Shown: one piece after another, positions 8,925-16,540 of the stretch | Layout: every line of letters starts with the position of its first letter | How positions within the stretch are numbered: position 1 is the first letter of the stretch | Source: JARFQH01 sp963825595 | GTDB taxonomy: Bacteria; Desulfobacterota; Desulfobacteria; Desulfobacterales; SG8-13 | Length of the DNA: 64,000 nucleotides | Assembly (NCBI GenBank): GCA_963825595.1 | Contig: CAWGUE010000030.1 | Coordinates: forward strand, 162,844 to 226,843 | Direction: 5' to 3' | Position numbers and translations under genes: made by a program | The notes under the pieces: model-generated | Databases searched by the model: none | The model's input: only the letters and a program-made list of their open reading frames with translations | What the model was told of the DNA's origin: nothing

Positions 8925-10799
8925 TTAGATAATCAAACGGACGCCGCCCAGATCCTTAAGGCCGTATATGAAGTGATTGCCTGGTGATCCGATAAACATC
9001 AGGTTGGTGGGTATTTCCCATTTCTTTGACAACTCTTCTATAAGCTCCGGACCGAACGAGCCGATGAGGGCGACGAACTCGATATCGATATTCGGATAGG
9101 CTTCATTCAGGAAATCAAGATCCCGCTTGAGATTGGGCGGTATCTCGCATTCATTACGGACGACGTTCACCACTTTGATTCTATTGGTGTGCTCGTTTTG
9201 CCGGACATAGAGCATGGCTCTGTTGAGATTGGCGAGATTGTCTCCGCGGGTGAAAAAAACGATTTGTTGTGCATTGATATCATCGATTTTGCCGCGGATC
9301 ATCTGTGTAATTCCCGTCATGCGCTTGATGAAGAAATGGAGCACGGAACGGACGAGAAACAGGCAGGCTTGCAAAATGGTGATGCGCCCGAGCATGATGG
9401 ATACCACCAACAGCGCTGGGATGAAATACTCCAAAAAGACACCAAGATAGAGTGGGTTCATAATGGCGTTTCCCACCAAACCCGTTATGACTGCGGCAAC
9501 CGCTACCAAAACCGACACAAGGGAGGCCGTATGCGGGCGGGGAAGCCCGGAGCGTTTCGTTTTAAGCAAAATATTACCTAAGGCGAACAAGGCCATGACG
9601 GCCAGAAAGGAGATCGTGTAAACACCCGCTAATGCTTTCAATTCGCCTTCAGTGATCATCAACACGGATACAGCCAGTATAAAAAAAGCTATAATAATCC
9701 GGTACGTGGTGCCCCTGCGATTTTTTTTAAGGAAAAACTGAGGCAGGCAGCGATCCAGTGTCATACGGTGGACCAGCCCGTTGACACCGACATAGCTCGT
9801 CAGCACGGCCCCGCTGAGAACCAGGGCGGCGTCCACGGATATCAGCCGGGACATCCATAGGCCCCCGGACAGGTTGCCCATGTGGGCCAGCAGCGCTTCC
9901 TGGTGATTTCCAACCTGGGAAATTGGTACCAGGGCCAGTGCCAGCAGCGCCATCCCGGGGTTGAACACGGTGACGGCGACCCACATATTTCGCAAGGTCA
10001 ACGGGAAGACCTCTTCGGCTTGCTCTTCCACAAAATTGGCCGAACTTTCAAAGCCGGAAATCCCTAATAGGCTGGCAGCAAAGCCGAAAAACAGGGCCGT
10101 AACCAGTCCGCCCTCTGCGGGCGTCACAAGGTTCAGTTGCAGGATTTCCAGTCCATGATTAAAGATATACGCTGCTCCGGCCACCAGCAGCAGCGTCAAT
10201 GTACTCAGGTGGAATATGAAAATCACGACGGCCACAGCCGCGGACTCGGTAATGCCGATGATGGTCAACACCATGAAGACGGCCAGTAAGCAGATGGTTG
10301 CGCTGATCACCGGAAGCCCGGTCCAAACCGTATGGACATAGTGCATGGCTTCGCTCGCCGAGATAACGGCCGTGGCCATGTAGGAAAGGATAGTCAGGCA
10401 GGCAGCGATGGATGCACGGTATTTGCTGGTCGTGTTCAGCAGGGCATTATATGCGCCTCCATTCAAGGGGAGGGCCCCAACGACCTCGGCGTAGATAGAC
10501 CGGTAGAGATACAAGACCCCGGCGACAAGCAGCAGCACCAGCGGTGCCCATCTTCCTGCGTATAAAATAGCCAGGGCCGATACATACAGGCATGACGAAG
10601 TAATATCATTTCCACAGATGGCCGTCGCCGGCAATTGGCCCATGCCCCCTTTTTTGTGCTCCGTGATGGAGCCTCGGAATTTTTCGCCGGAGGTGCCATT
10701 CGAAATTACTTCCTTCGGGCAATCCTGAGACACTGGCGCATTCGTTGCGGTGAATTCCAGGTTAATCGTCTTTACTTTTTCAGGCATGATACACATCAT
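8925..10799 (-). CDS. APC-superfamily amino acid permease with C-terminal Usp-like domain
   Basis: 624 residues. An N-terminal soluble tail of about 50 residues leads into a 12-helix APC transporter (start of the core GGMGQLPATAICGNDITSSCLYVSALAILYAG; helix 6 region SLLGISGFESSANFVEEQAEEVFP). The last 130 residues, after INAQQIVFFTRGDNLANLNRAM, form an alpha/beta domain (RIKVVNVVRNE, IDIEFVALIGSFGPELIEELSKKWEIPTNLMFIGSP) resembling a universal-stress-protein fold. That suggests nucleotide or signal sensing coupled to amino acid or cation uptake. The substrate is unknown. Start codons at 10799, 10796 and 10787 are all possible. Confidence 0.88.
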   Translation of the reverse strand: MMCIMPEKVKTINLEFTATNAPVSQDCPKEVISNGTSGEKFRGSITEHKKGGMGQLPATAICGNDITSSCLYVSALAILYAGRWAPLVLLLVAGVLYLYRSIYAEVVGALPLNGGAYNALLNTTSKYRASIAACLTILSYMATAVISASEAMHYVHTVWTGLPVISATICLLAVFMVLTIIGITESAAVAVVIFIFHLSTLTLLLVAGAAYIFNHGLEILQLNLVTPAEGGLVTALFFGFAASLLGISGFESSANFVEEQAEEVFPLTLRNMWVAVTVFNPGMALLALALVPISQVGNHQEALLAHMGNLSGGLWMSRLISVDAALVLSGAVLTSYVGVNGLVHRMTLDRCLPQFFLKKNRRGTTYRIIIAFFILAVSVLMITEGELKALAGVYTISFLAVMALFALGNILLKTKRSGLPRPHTASLVSVLVAVAAVITGLVGNAIMNPLYLGVFLEYFIPALLVVSIMLGRITILQACLFLVRSVLHFFIKRMTGITQMIRGKIDDINAQQIVFFTRGDNLANLNRAMLYVRQNEHTNRIKVVNVVRNECEIPPNLKRDLDFLNEAYPNIDIEFVALIGSFGPELIEELSKKWEIPTNLMFIGSPGNHFIYGLKDLGGVRLII

Positions 10800-11172
10800 C
10801 CTGCACAGTTATACCTATGGATGGTTTCCCGGCATGGATTTAACAGGCTGGTGAAAAACGATTGCGCATGACAGTACGGCGTTTACGGCTGAACCGGGGG
10901 CCTCTTCCCCCGCTTCAGCGAAAATGCCGATTTATCACGCACAAACTCCGCTTTATGGTCGGATTTTGACTTGTCATGCGGGCGCTCATGACGTTTTTCA
11001 ACACTATGTTAAGCGGGGTGGCTGGCTTTCCCTCGGGATCCAGGAAATAGGTGGTGATAAAACTGACGTATCGACCAGCCTGTGCCAGCGATGTTTGGCA
11101 GGAGGAGGAAGTTGGAAGCCTATCCCGATTTCAACCGTAACGTTTTCGTTACGCACCCCGACAAGGTATTCG
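10800..11172. other. Intergenic, no gene seen
   Basis: About 370 bases upstream of the permease. It should contain the permease promoter on the minus strand. Short ORFs here lack ribosome-binding sites and sensible sequence. GGGGGCCTCTTCCCCC near 10900 can form a small hairpin. Confidence 0.4.
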
Positions 11173-11272
11173 TACTAAGGGGGTCATTTGCTACCCGACA
11201 CCGTGATCCTTTCGAGAGCGTTGATTAAGGATTTAGAATTACTACATGTGGGTGGCTTATAACCCCACAGTA
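11173..11272 (+). repeat. Small inverted-repeat element, family 2, copy 1 (100 bp)
   Basis: Nearly identical to 37831-37932. Shared blocks are TACTAAGGGGGTCATTT, TACCCGACAC, TTTCGAGAGCGTTGATTAAG, GATTTAGAATTACTACATG and GGTGGCTTATAACCCCA. The ends are inverted repeats (TACTAAGGGGGT with ACCCCACAGTA). Noncoding, and small enough to be a MITE or a conserved RNA hairpin. Confidence 0.8.
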
Positions 11273-11331
11273 AGGTTTACTTCGAAAGTTATTATATTGT
11301 TTTGCCGGTTGGGGCGCTGAGTCGGCCCGGT

Positions 11332-11619
11332 CTATTTTTCTAACGCCGAATCCACGGTGAATGTGCTTTTACCGTCTTTTTCGGTAATGGTACCTTTGAG
11401 AGTGACCATTTTGCCGACCATCTCTGAAAGATCCTTCTGGCTCTCGATAGTATAGAGCTTACCTCCCGACCTTATATGAAGGCCGCCATTATTATTGTCT
11501 TTTTGAATTGCCCCACGCAATTCCGCACCTGCTGGGCCTCCGGACTGTTGACATGCCGGACCCAATGAGACGAAAATAACGAGAAATAGCACACACAAAA
11601 ATAGATTCCATTTTTTCAT
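11332..11619 (-). CDS. Small lipoprotein, OB-like
   Basis: 95 residues from the ATG at 11619, which has AAGGAG 7 bases upstream; the in-frame ATG at 11637 precedes that site. It has a lipoprotein signal peptide with lipobox LGPAC, then a Gly/Gln-rich linker. A compact beta domain follows (LRGAIQKDNNNGGLHIRSGGKLYTIE, MVTLKGTITEKDGKSTFTVDSALEK) that resembles small OB-fold periplasmic proteins. It should be anchored in a membrane facing the periplasm. Function unknown. It lies downstream of the two-component operon but is separated from it by about 310 bases. Confidence 0.75.
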   Translation of the reverse strand: MKKWNLFLCVLFLVIFVSLGPACQQSGGPAGAELRGAIQKDNNNGGLHIRSGGKLYTIESQKDLSEMVGKMVTLKGTITEKDGKSTFTVDSALEK

Positions 11620-11931
11620 TTTTGACTCCTTGGTCATGGGGTTATACCCCTCTAAAGGTTACTTGGGACATGACTATTACCATGGGTTGAACGTGCTCTT
11701 CTTCAGAAAAGTCATCGTACACTGACGTTTTATTATCGGACGCCATTTTCTTTCCGGTTTCCTCGATACAAAAAAAGTTGCGAAACCTTGCGAAGATTGG
11801 GTATCAAATTAGCAAACCGTAAAAGCCATCCTGATCAGCCACCCCCTTCCATCTTTAGTCAATTTAATAGAACACAAAATACGGCCAGTAACCCAAGCGA
11901 ACGTTCTGTTCAAAAAGGGACGATCTGAGGC

Positions 11932-12360
11932 TCACCATCCCATGGTCCTCAAAACTTTTTTCACTTTCTCTTCGATTTGTTTTTCGACGATAATCATCTT
12001 CTTGGCATGGGCCTTCTTGATTTTTTCTGTCAGCTGTGAAAGGTCGGCCGGTTTTTCCAGAAAATCGACAGCGCCAAGTTTCATGGCTTCGATGCCTTTA
12101 TCCACGGTCGCATGGCCCGTCAACAAGATGACCTGTGATTCCGGCTTTTTTTCTTTAATCAGTTTGAGGGCTTCGAGACCGTCCATTTCAGGCATCATCA
12201 AATCCACGATGATGGCATCAAATGATTCATTCTCCGCAATTCGAATTGCTTCGGTGGCGGATGTGGCCGTGGAGACTTCGATCCCCCGGCTGGTCATCCG
12301 TTCGGCCAGAACTTCTAAAAAATCTTCCTCGTCATCGACGAGCAACACTTTTTCCGTCAT
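11932..12360 (-). CDS. Stand-alone response-regulator receiver protein
   Basis: 142 residues from MTEKVLLVDDEED. It is a CheY-like receiver with acidic pocket DDEED, phosphoacceptor Asp53 (IVDLMMPEMDG), switch Thr in LLTGHAT and Lys in LEKPAD. After the receiver come about 25 helical basic residues (KKMIIVEKQIEEKVKKVLRTMGW) instead of an output domain. It is the last gene of the minus-strand operon that starts with the TetR regulator, so it probably accepts phosphate from the sensor kinase of that operon and acts through protein contact. Confidence 0.9.
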   Translation of the reverse strand: MTEKVLLVDDEEDFLEVLAERMTSRGIEVSTATSATEAIRIAENESFDAIIVDLMMPEMDGLEALKLIKEKKPESQVILLTGHATVDKGIEAMKLGAVDFLEKPADLSQLTEKIKKAHAKKMIIVEKQIEEKVKKVLRTMGW

Positions 12361-12432
12361 GGTTCGGCTCCTTTTCATGTTCGTTTATTGATGTTTTACC
12401 CTGACAGTTAATCATCGGTTTTAAGATGGTCG

Positions 12433-13089
12433 TCATGGAGTGGAGAGATCCAATGCAACGGATTTGGATTCAGTATCGATGATGAAATCCACCGTGAGAT
12501 TCTCCAACAAGTCAGGGATCTGTGATGACGGCCACGAAATATTCGACATGCGGTCAAGCTCTGGTAGCGAAGAGAAGTAAATCCGGACACCAGTATTAGT
12601 TTTCTCCGGTTTCAGTTCAATGCGTTGGCCTTGCCCGGCGGCTTCCATGGCAAACTCCAGGCACAGAAACAGTGAATTCAGCAGCGAAAACGAAGATGCT
12701 TGAATATTAATCAATTCCGGATGTCCTCCGATATCCATGGTAATCCCTCGCAGGGCTGTGAATCGTGCCGACAGCAAAGCAAACAGCTGCAGGATTTCGC
12801 CTAAATTTACAGTTTTTACGGGGTCGTCGACACTGTGAGAGAAGCGGTTCATGGTTTTCAACAAGGTATCCGCCCGTTTAACCTGATCCCTGATTCTCAC
12901 TGAAAGTTTGTTTAGCTGCTCAGGGTTCAAGGGCCTCCCTCGGGCCGCCATTTCGATGTAGTCTGTCATCAGCCCGGCATTTTCATTGATGGTCGCCAGG
13001 GCGTTTTTGATTTCATGGGTGATCGAAGCCGTGATTTTCCCAAAGAACCTTAATCCCTTGTCATTTGATGTCTGTGCTTTCTGGTTCAC
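12433..13089 (-). CDS. Histidine-kinase-like protein with degenerate catalytic domain
   Basis: 218 residues. The GTG start overlaps the TGA of the preceding receiver gene (GTGA), so translation is coupled. The N-terminal half is a dimerisation/phosphotransfer domain with an intact H-box (GKITASITHEIKNALATI, His25). The C-terminal half has the length of an ATPase domain, but the N-box is eroded (LNSLFLCLEFAMEAAG) and no G1 (DxGxG) or G2 motif is present, so ATP binding is doubtful. A role as histidine phosphotransferase between the flanking receivers is more likely than kinase activity. That is inference. Confidence 0.8.
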   Translation of the reverse strand: MNQKAQTSNDKGLRFFGKITASITHEIKNALATINENAGLMTDYIEMAARGRPLNPEQLNKLSVRIRDQVKRADTLLKTMNRFSHSVDDPVKTVNLGEILQLFALLSARFTALRGITMDIGGHPELINIQASSFSLLNSLFLCLEFAMEAAGQGQRIELKPEKTNTGVRIYFSSLPELDRMSNISWPSSQIPDLLENLTVDFIIDTESKSVALDLSTP

Positions 13090-13460
13090 GCGCCACCTCT
13101 TTCATTATCGAGCAGTTCATGCATTCTGCCGAGCAGGACTTCAATGTCTACCGGTTTTACCAGGTAGTCTGCCGTGCTCACCTGTGTGGTCGCCGACGCA
13201 TAATCTTTTTCTGAACCATAGCCGGTCAAGAAAATAAATTTCATGGTAGGGCATTTTGCTTGGAGTTTTTCTCTAAGAGCCAGTCCGCTGATTTTGGGCA
13301 TCTTCATATCGAGCACGGCCAGGTCGAAACATCCGGCCTCCACTCTTTGCAGAGCCTCGGTACCCGTTGTGAACCATTCAGCATCGATGTCGCGCATTAA
13401 TAATCGCTCTGCCAGAGCCGAAACCAATTCCTCTTCGTCATCTACGAGTAGCACACGCAT
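13086..13460 (-). CDS. Receiver-only response regulator
   Basis: 124 residues from MRVLLVDDEEELVSAL at 13460, preceded by GGAAGGGG. The start lies inside the 3' end of the sensor kinase gene (19-bp overlap), so it is translationally coupled to its probable partner. The receiver pocket is DDEE, phosphoacceptor Asp51 is in AVLDMKMPK, switch Thr is in FLTGYGS and Lys in LVKPVD. No output domain. Confidence 0.9.
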   Translation of the reverse strand: MRVLLVDDEEELVSALAERLLMRDIDAEWFTTGTEALQRVEAGCFDLAVLDMKMPKISGLALREKLQAKCPTMKFIFLTGYGSEKDYASATTQVSTADYLVKPVDIEVLLGRMHELLDNERGGA

Positions 13461-15205
13461 GCATTTGCCCCTTCCTCGTTCGTCAATTTTAACGGCAAGA
13501 CGATGGTAAAGCATGTCCCTTTACCAACTTCACTATCGACCGCAATCTGGCCGTCGATTTCATGAGTCAGATTGTACGTAATGGATAGTCCCAGACCGGT
13601 GCCACCTTGTCCGGTTTTGGTCGAGAAAAAAGGTTCGAATATTCGTTGCAGGTCTGGCTTTGAGATACCACATCCGTCGTCACAGATACGGATTTCGACC
13701 TTTTCCATTCCGGACCGGTTGATTTGGATTTTCAAGCGACCGCCATCACACATGGCGGCGAAGGCGTTATTGATGATATTTAAGAATATCTGCTCCAGCT
13801 TGCCCCGGTCGGTTTTGATGGACGGTATGTCCGCGAGTGCTTCCACGTGGATATCTATGTTACGGTGTTCGGCCTCCTTGTGCAGAAAACTCAGGACTTC
13901 CCGGATTGTTTCTTCCAGACGAACGGTTTCGATTTTGGCTTCCAGATTGCGTGCAAAGGTCAGGAGCCTTTTGGTAATTTTCCCGGCCCGCTTGACCGAA
14001 CTGAGCACCGAATCAACCAGGCCGATGAGCTTCGTGTCCCCGGCGTATAGCTGTTTTATTGTGAAGAGATCTTTGATGAGTCCTGCCTTTTCATTGATGA
14101 CCGCCAGGGGGTTGTTGATTTCGTGTGCGACGCTGGCCGCCATGCGTCCGATCGAGGCCATTTTATTGGCATACTCCATTTGGTGCAGGATCATGAGCCG
14201 CCGTTCATCGGCGGTGTAAACTTTGTTTACCATGAAGGTGACCATGCCGATGATAACGGCGAGGATGATAGTGACGCTGACCAGCAGGAAAATAATGATT
14301 TCCAGGTGTGTCTTGGTCAACGGTTTCATAAGCTCATTTTTCTGTTTGACGATCATCAGGATGAGCGGAGTTTCCGCGATGAATCGGTAACCGATAAAAA
14401 GCGGTTCACCATCAAGACTTTTCCCCTCGTGCACCTGGGTGGTTTCGGAATATACTGGGACAGGCAGGGTGATTTTTTCCAGTATCCGGCCGTGGTAGCG
14501 CGAATTGGACTGAAGAATCCCATCGTGATTGATGATAAAAGCATCACCCAGACCGCCCAATTCGAGGTTTGCCAAAAGGTCATTAAACGGCTCTATTGCG
14601 ATAGACGCCCTGAGGACAAAGAACGATTCGTCAGACGTTTTCTTTTTCACGGCGATGACCAAATGCGGAACGTGGCGAAAACCCAGGAAGACATCGCTGG
14701 TGAAAGCTCCTTGCTTGATAACCTGTTTGAACCAGGGCTGATCACTATAATCTTTGTCCTGGAGTCCATAGGGACCAACATAGGCTTTCTGCTTGCCGTC
14801 GAATTCGATCAAACCCAGGTCTACGAATCCGCCACCGAAACTGCGTTTAAGATTTTCCAGGATTGCGAAAAGCCGAATGGGATCTTTCAGGACCTCGGCG
14901 CTGTTGTCATGAACAATGAATTCGAGCGCGGACCGGCGTTCTGTCAGAAAGAAAGAGATCGCCCGCTGGGTGTTAGAGACCGTTCGCGATGTTCGCAACA
15001 GCCATTCGGACCCCATGGCCTGGCCGGTGAACCGGTAATTGACCAAAGTGATAAAAATAAGCGGTAAAAGCGTCACGATACCTGTCAGCAGAATCGCGTC
15101 CTTCCATATGCGCCGGTAGTTGAAGAGATATTCCGACGCACCGGGGGCTGCTAAACGGACGTTTTTTTCCCAGAAAGGCGGTTTCAGGTTTGCCAGGCCA
15201 AACAT
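13442..15205 (-). CDS. Cache-domain sensor histidine kinase
   Basis: 587 residues. A membrane helix at about 36-56 is followed by a periplasmic double-Cache sensor (about 65-290, e.g. YVGPYGLQDKDYSDQPWF and DAFIINHDGILQS), then a second helix at 302-326. The HisKA phosphoacceptor is His361 (SVAHEINNPLAVI), and the HATPase domain has N-box LNIINNAFAAM, G1 DDGCGI and G2 GTGLGLSIT. It should sense a small extracellular ligand and phosphorylate the receivers encoded on either side. The Cache fold binds organic acids or amino acids in other systems; with a SulP permease upstream, an anion is a reasonable guess. Confidence 0.95.
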   Translation of the reverse strand: MFGLANLKPPFWEKNVRLAAPGASEYLFNYRRIWKDAILLTGIVTLLPLIFITLVNYRFTGQAMGSEWLLRTSRTVSNTQRAISFFLTERRSALEFIVHDNSAEVLKDPIRLFAILENLKRSFGGGFVDLGLIEFDGKQKAYVGPYGLQDKDYSDQPWFKQVIKQGAFTSDVFLGFRHVPHLVIAVKKKTSDESFFVLRASIAIEPFNDLLANLELGGLGDAFIINHDGILQSNSRYHGRILEKITLPVPVYSETTQVHEGKSLDGEPLFIGYRFIAETPLILMIVKQKNELMKPLTKTHLEIIIFLLVSVTIILAVIIGMVTFMVNKVYTADERRLMILHQMEYANKMASIGRMAASVAHEINNPLAVINEKAGLIKDLFTIKQLYAGDTKLIGLVDSVLSSVKRAGKITKRLLTFARNLEAKIETVRLEETIREVLSFLHKEAEHRNIDIHVEALADIPSIKTDRGKLEQIFLNIINNAFAAMCDGGRLKIQINRSGMEKVEIRICDDGCGISKPDLQRIFEPFFSTKTGQGGTGLGLSITYNLTHEIDGQIAVDSEVGKGTCFTIVLPLKLTNEEGANACVCYS

Positions 15206-15299
15206 AAGGGCTCCAATGTTCTATTTGCCGGTAAAAATGCGATCTGTTGCATTACTTTAACGGCAAATTTTCTGACTGCTATTCCAACGGGAACTGTTT

Positions 15300-16523
15300 C
15301 TATGCATTCTTTTTCCGACGAATCTGTTCATGGGCGGCTTTAATCGTGGCACTCAACTCGTCAATATCGACCGGTTTTTGCAGGTATGCGAAAGCGCCCA
15401 GCTCCATGCAGACGGTTCTGTCGGCTTCCGACCCATGACCGGTCAATATGATGACTTCGATGGCCGGCTGAGTCTCTTTGACTCGGCGCAGCACCTCGAT
15501 TCCGTCGATACCGGGCATCTTGAGATCGAGAATCATAACGTCCGGTTCGTCTTCCCTGGCGACTTCAAGGGCCGACTCGCCGTCGTATGCTACGGCTGAT
15601 CCTAAGTCCCGCATCATCAATCTTTCCGACAACGTTTGAACGAACTCCCGCTCGTCGTCCACAAGAAGGATTTTTGACGGCACCTCAAAATCCTGGCGGC
15701 GGTAAATGTCTGCCTGGTAGTATCCCGCACCGACTTTTGTTTCCACGTGAGAAACCCCCTTTACTTTACCGGCAATCGTCTTTAGCTCGCTTTCCAAGCG
15801 GCTGAGCATCAAAACATGCTTGTCAATGGACAGGGTAACATGACCCGATCGGACCTTGACACCAACGCTGTGGCCCTCTTCGGCCAACGCGGTTTCCACT
15901 CTGGATGCCAGGGAAAAGTCATCCATGGCTCTTATAGACCGTGTGGTGGGACGGACCACGTCTTTCTCTACGTTTTCCCGGATGTCCTTGGCAATTTCCA
16001 TGGGGGTCATTTTGTCCGTCGGGAAAACGATATCATACAAAGAATTATCCCAGGGATCGTTGATGTCTGAAAGCATATGCAACCAGGCACCGCGGTCCTC
16101 GTCTCCATGGCGGATGATTTTAATGGCTTCCTGCTCGGAGACTTCGCCCTCCCGGACGGCTGCCGCAATTCTTGTTTTCATGTCAGCAATGAGGCAGACC
16201 CAGAGCACATGGCTGATGTCCCTCGGGATAAGCTGGCCGGAATATCCGAAAATCATTACGCTATCGCTATTGGAGAGTTGCTCGGCCAACGCCTGGCGCA
16301 GATAAGAAATAGAGCGTTCTCTTTCGTGGGTGAACTTATTGAAAACGGAGGTCTTGGTGGAAAAGGCTCTTTGTATTTTTGTCTCCGGCATACCGGATAG
16401 GCGGCTCGCTTGGGAAACCAGCTCATTGTCTGTAATTAGCTCGTAACCGGTTTGTGTGCGAACTTCCCGGACGGTCTGCTGTTCGTTGCAGAAATCACCG
16501 CTAAATATCGTGATCACGGGCAT
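15300..16523 (-). CDS. Cytidylate-kinase-like / BON / receiver fusion protein
   Basis: 407 residues from MPVITIFSGDF at 16523 (AAGGGA upstream). Three parts are seen. About 1-195 is a cytidylate-kinase-like P-loop relative, with the start ITIFSGDFCNEQQTVREV, VMIFGYSGQL, and YDIVFPTDKMTPMEIAKDI, but no standard GKGTxAK Walker motif. About 205-275 is a BON domain (DDFSLASRVETALAEEG...VTLSIDKHVLM...GVSHVETKVG). About 285-400 is a receiver (ILLVDDEREF, phosphoacceptor in MILDLKMPGIDG, LTGHGS, LQKPVD). The combination is unusual. Its place between a SulP permease and a sensor kinase suggests a phosphorylation-controlled adaptor for the transporter. Confidence 0.88.
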   Translation of the reverse strand: MPVITIFSGDFCNEQQTVREVRTQTGYELITDNELVSQASRLSGMPETKIQRAFSTKTSVFNKFTHERERSISYLRQALAEQLSNSDSVMIFGYSGQLIPRDISHVLWVCLIADMKTRIAAAVREGEVSEQEAIKIIRHGDEDRGAWLHMLSDINDPWDNSLYDIVFPTDKMTPMEIAKDIRENVEKDVVRPTTRSIRAMDDFSLASRVETALAEEGHSVGVKVRSGHVTLSIDKHVLMLSRLESELKTIAGKVKGVSHVETKVGAGYYQADIYRRQDFEVPSKILLVDDEREFVQTLSERLMMRDLGSAVAYDGESALEVAREDEPDVMILDLKMPGIDGIEVLRRVKETQPAIEVIILTGHGSEADRTVCMELGAFAYLQKPVDIDELSATIKAAHEQIRRKKNA

Positions 16524-16540
16524 GATCTTTCCCTTCTTGT

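Noticed and set aside
10924..11178. 84-codon plus-strand ORF
   Set aside because: No ribosome-binding site, low-quality sequence, and it runs into a repeat element.
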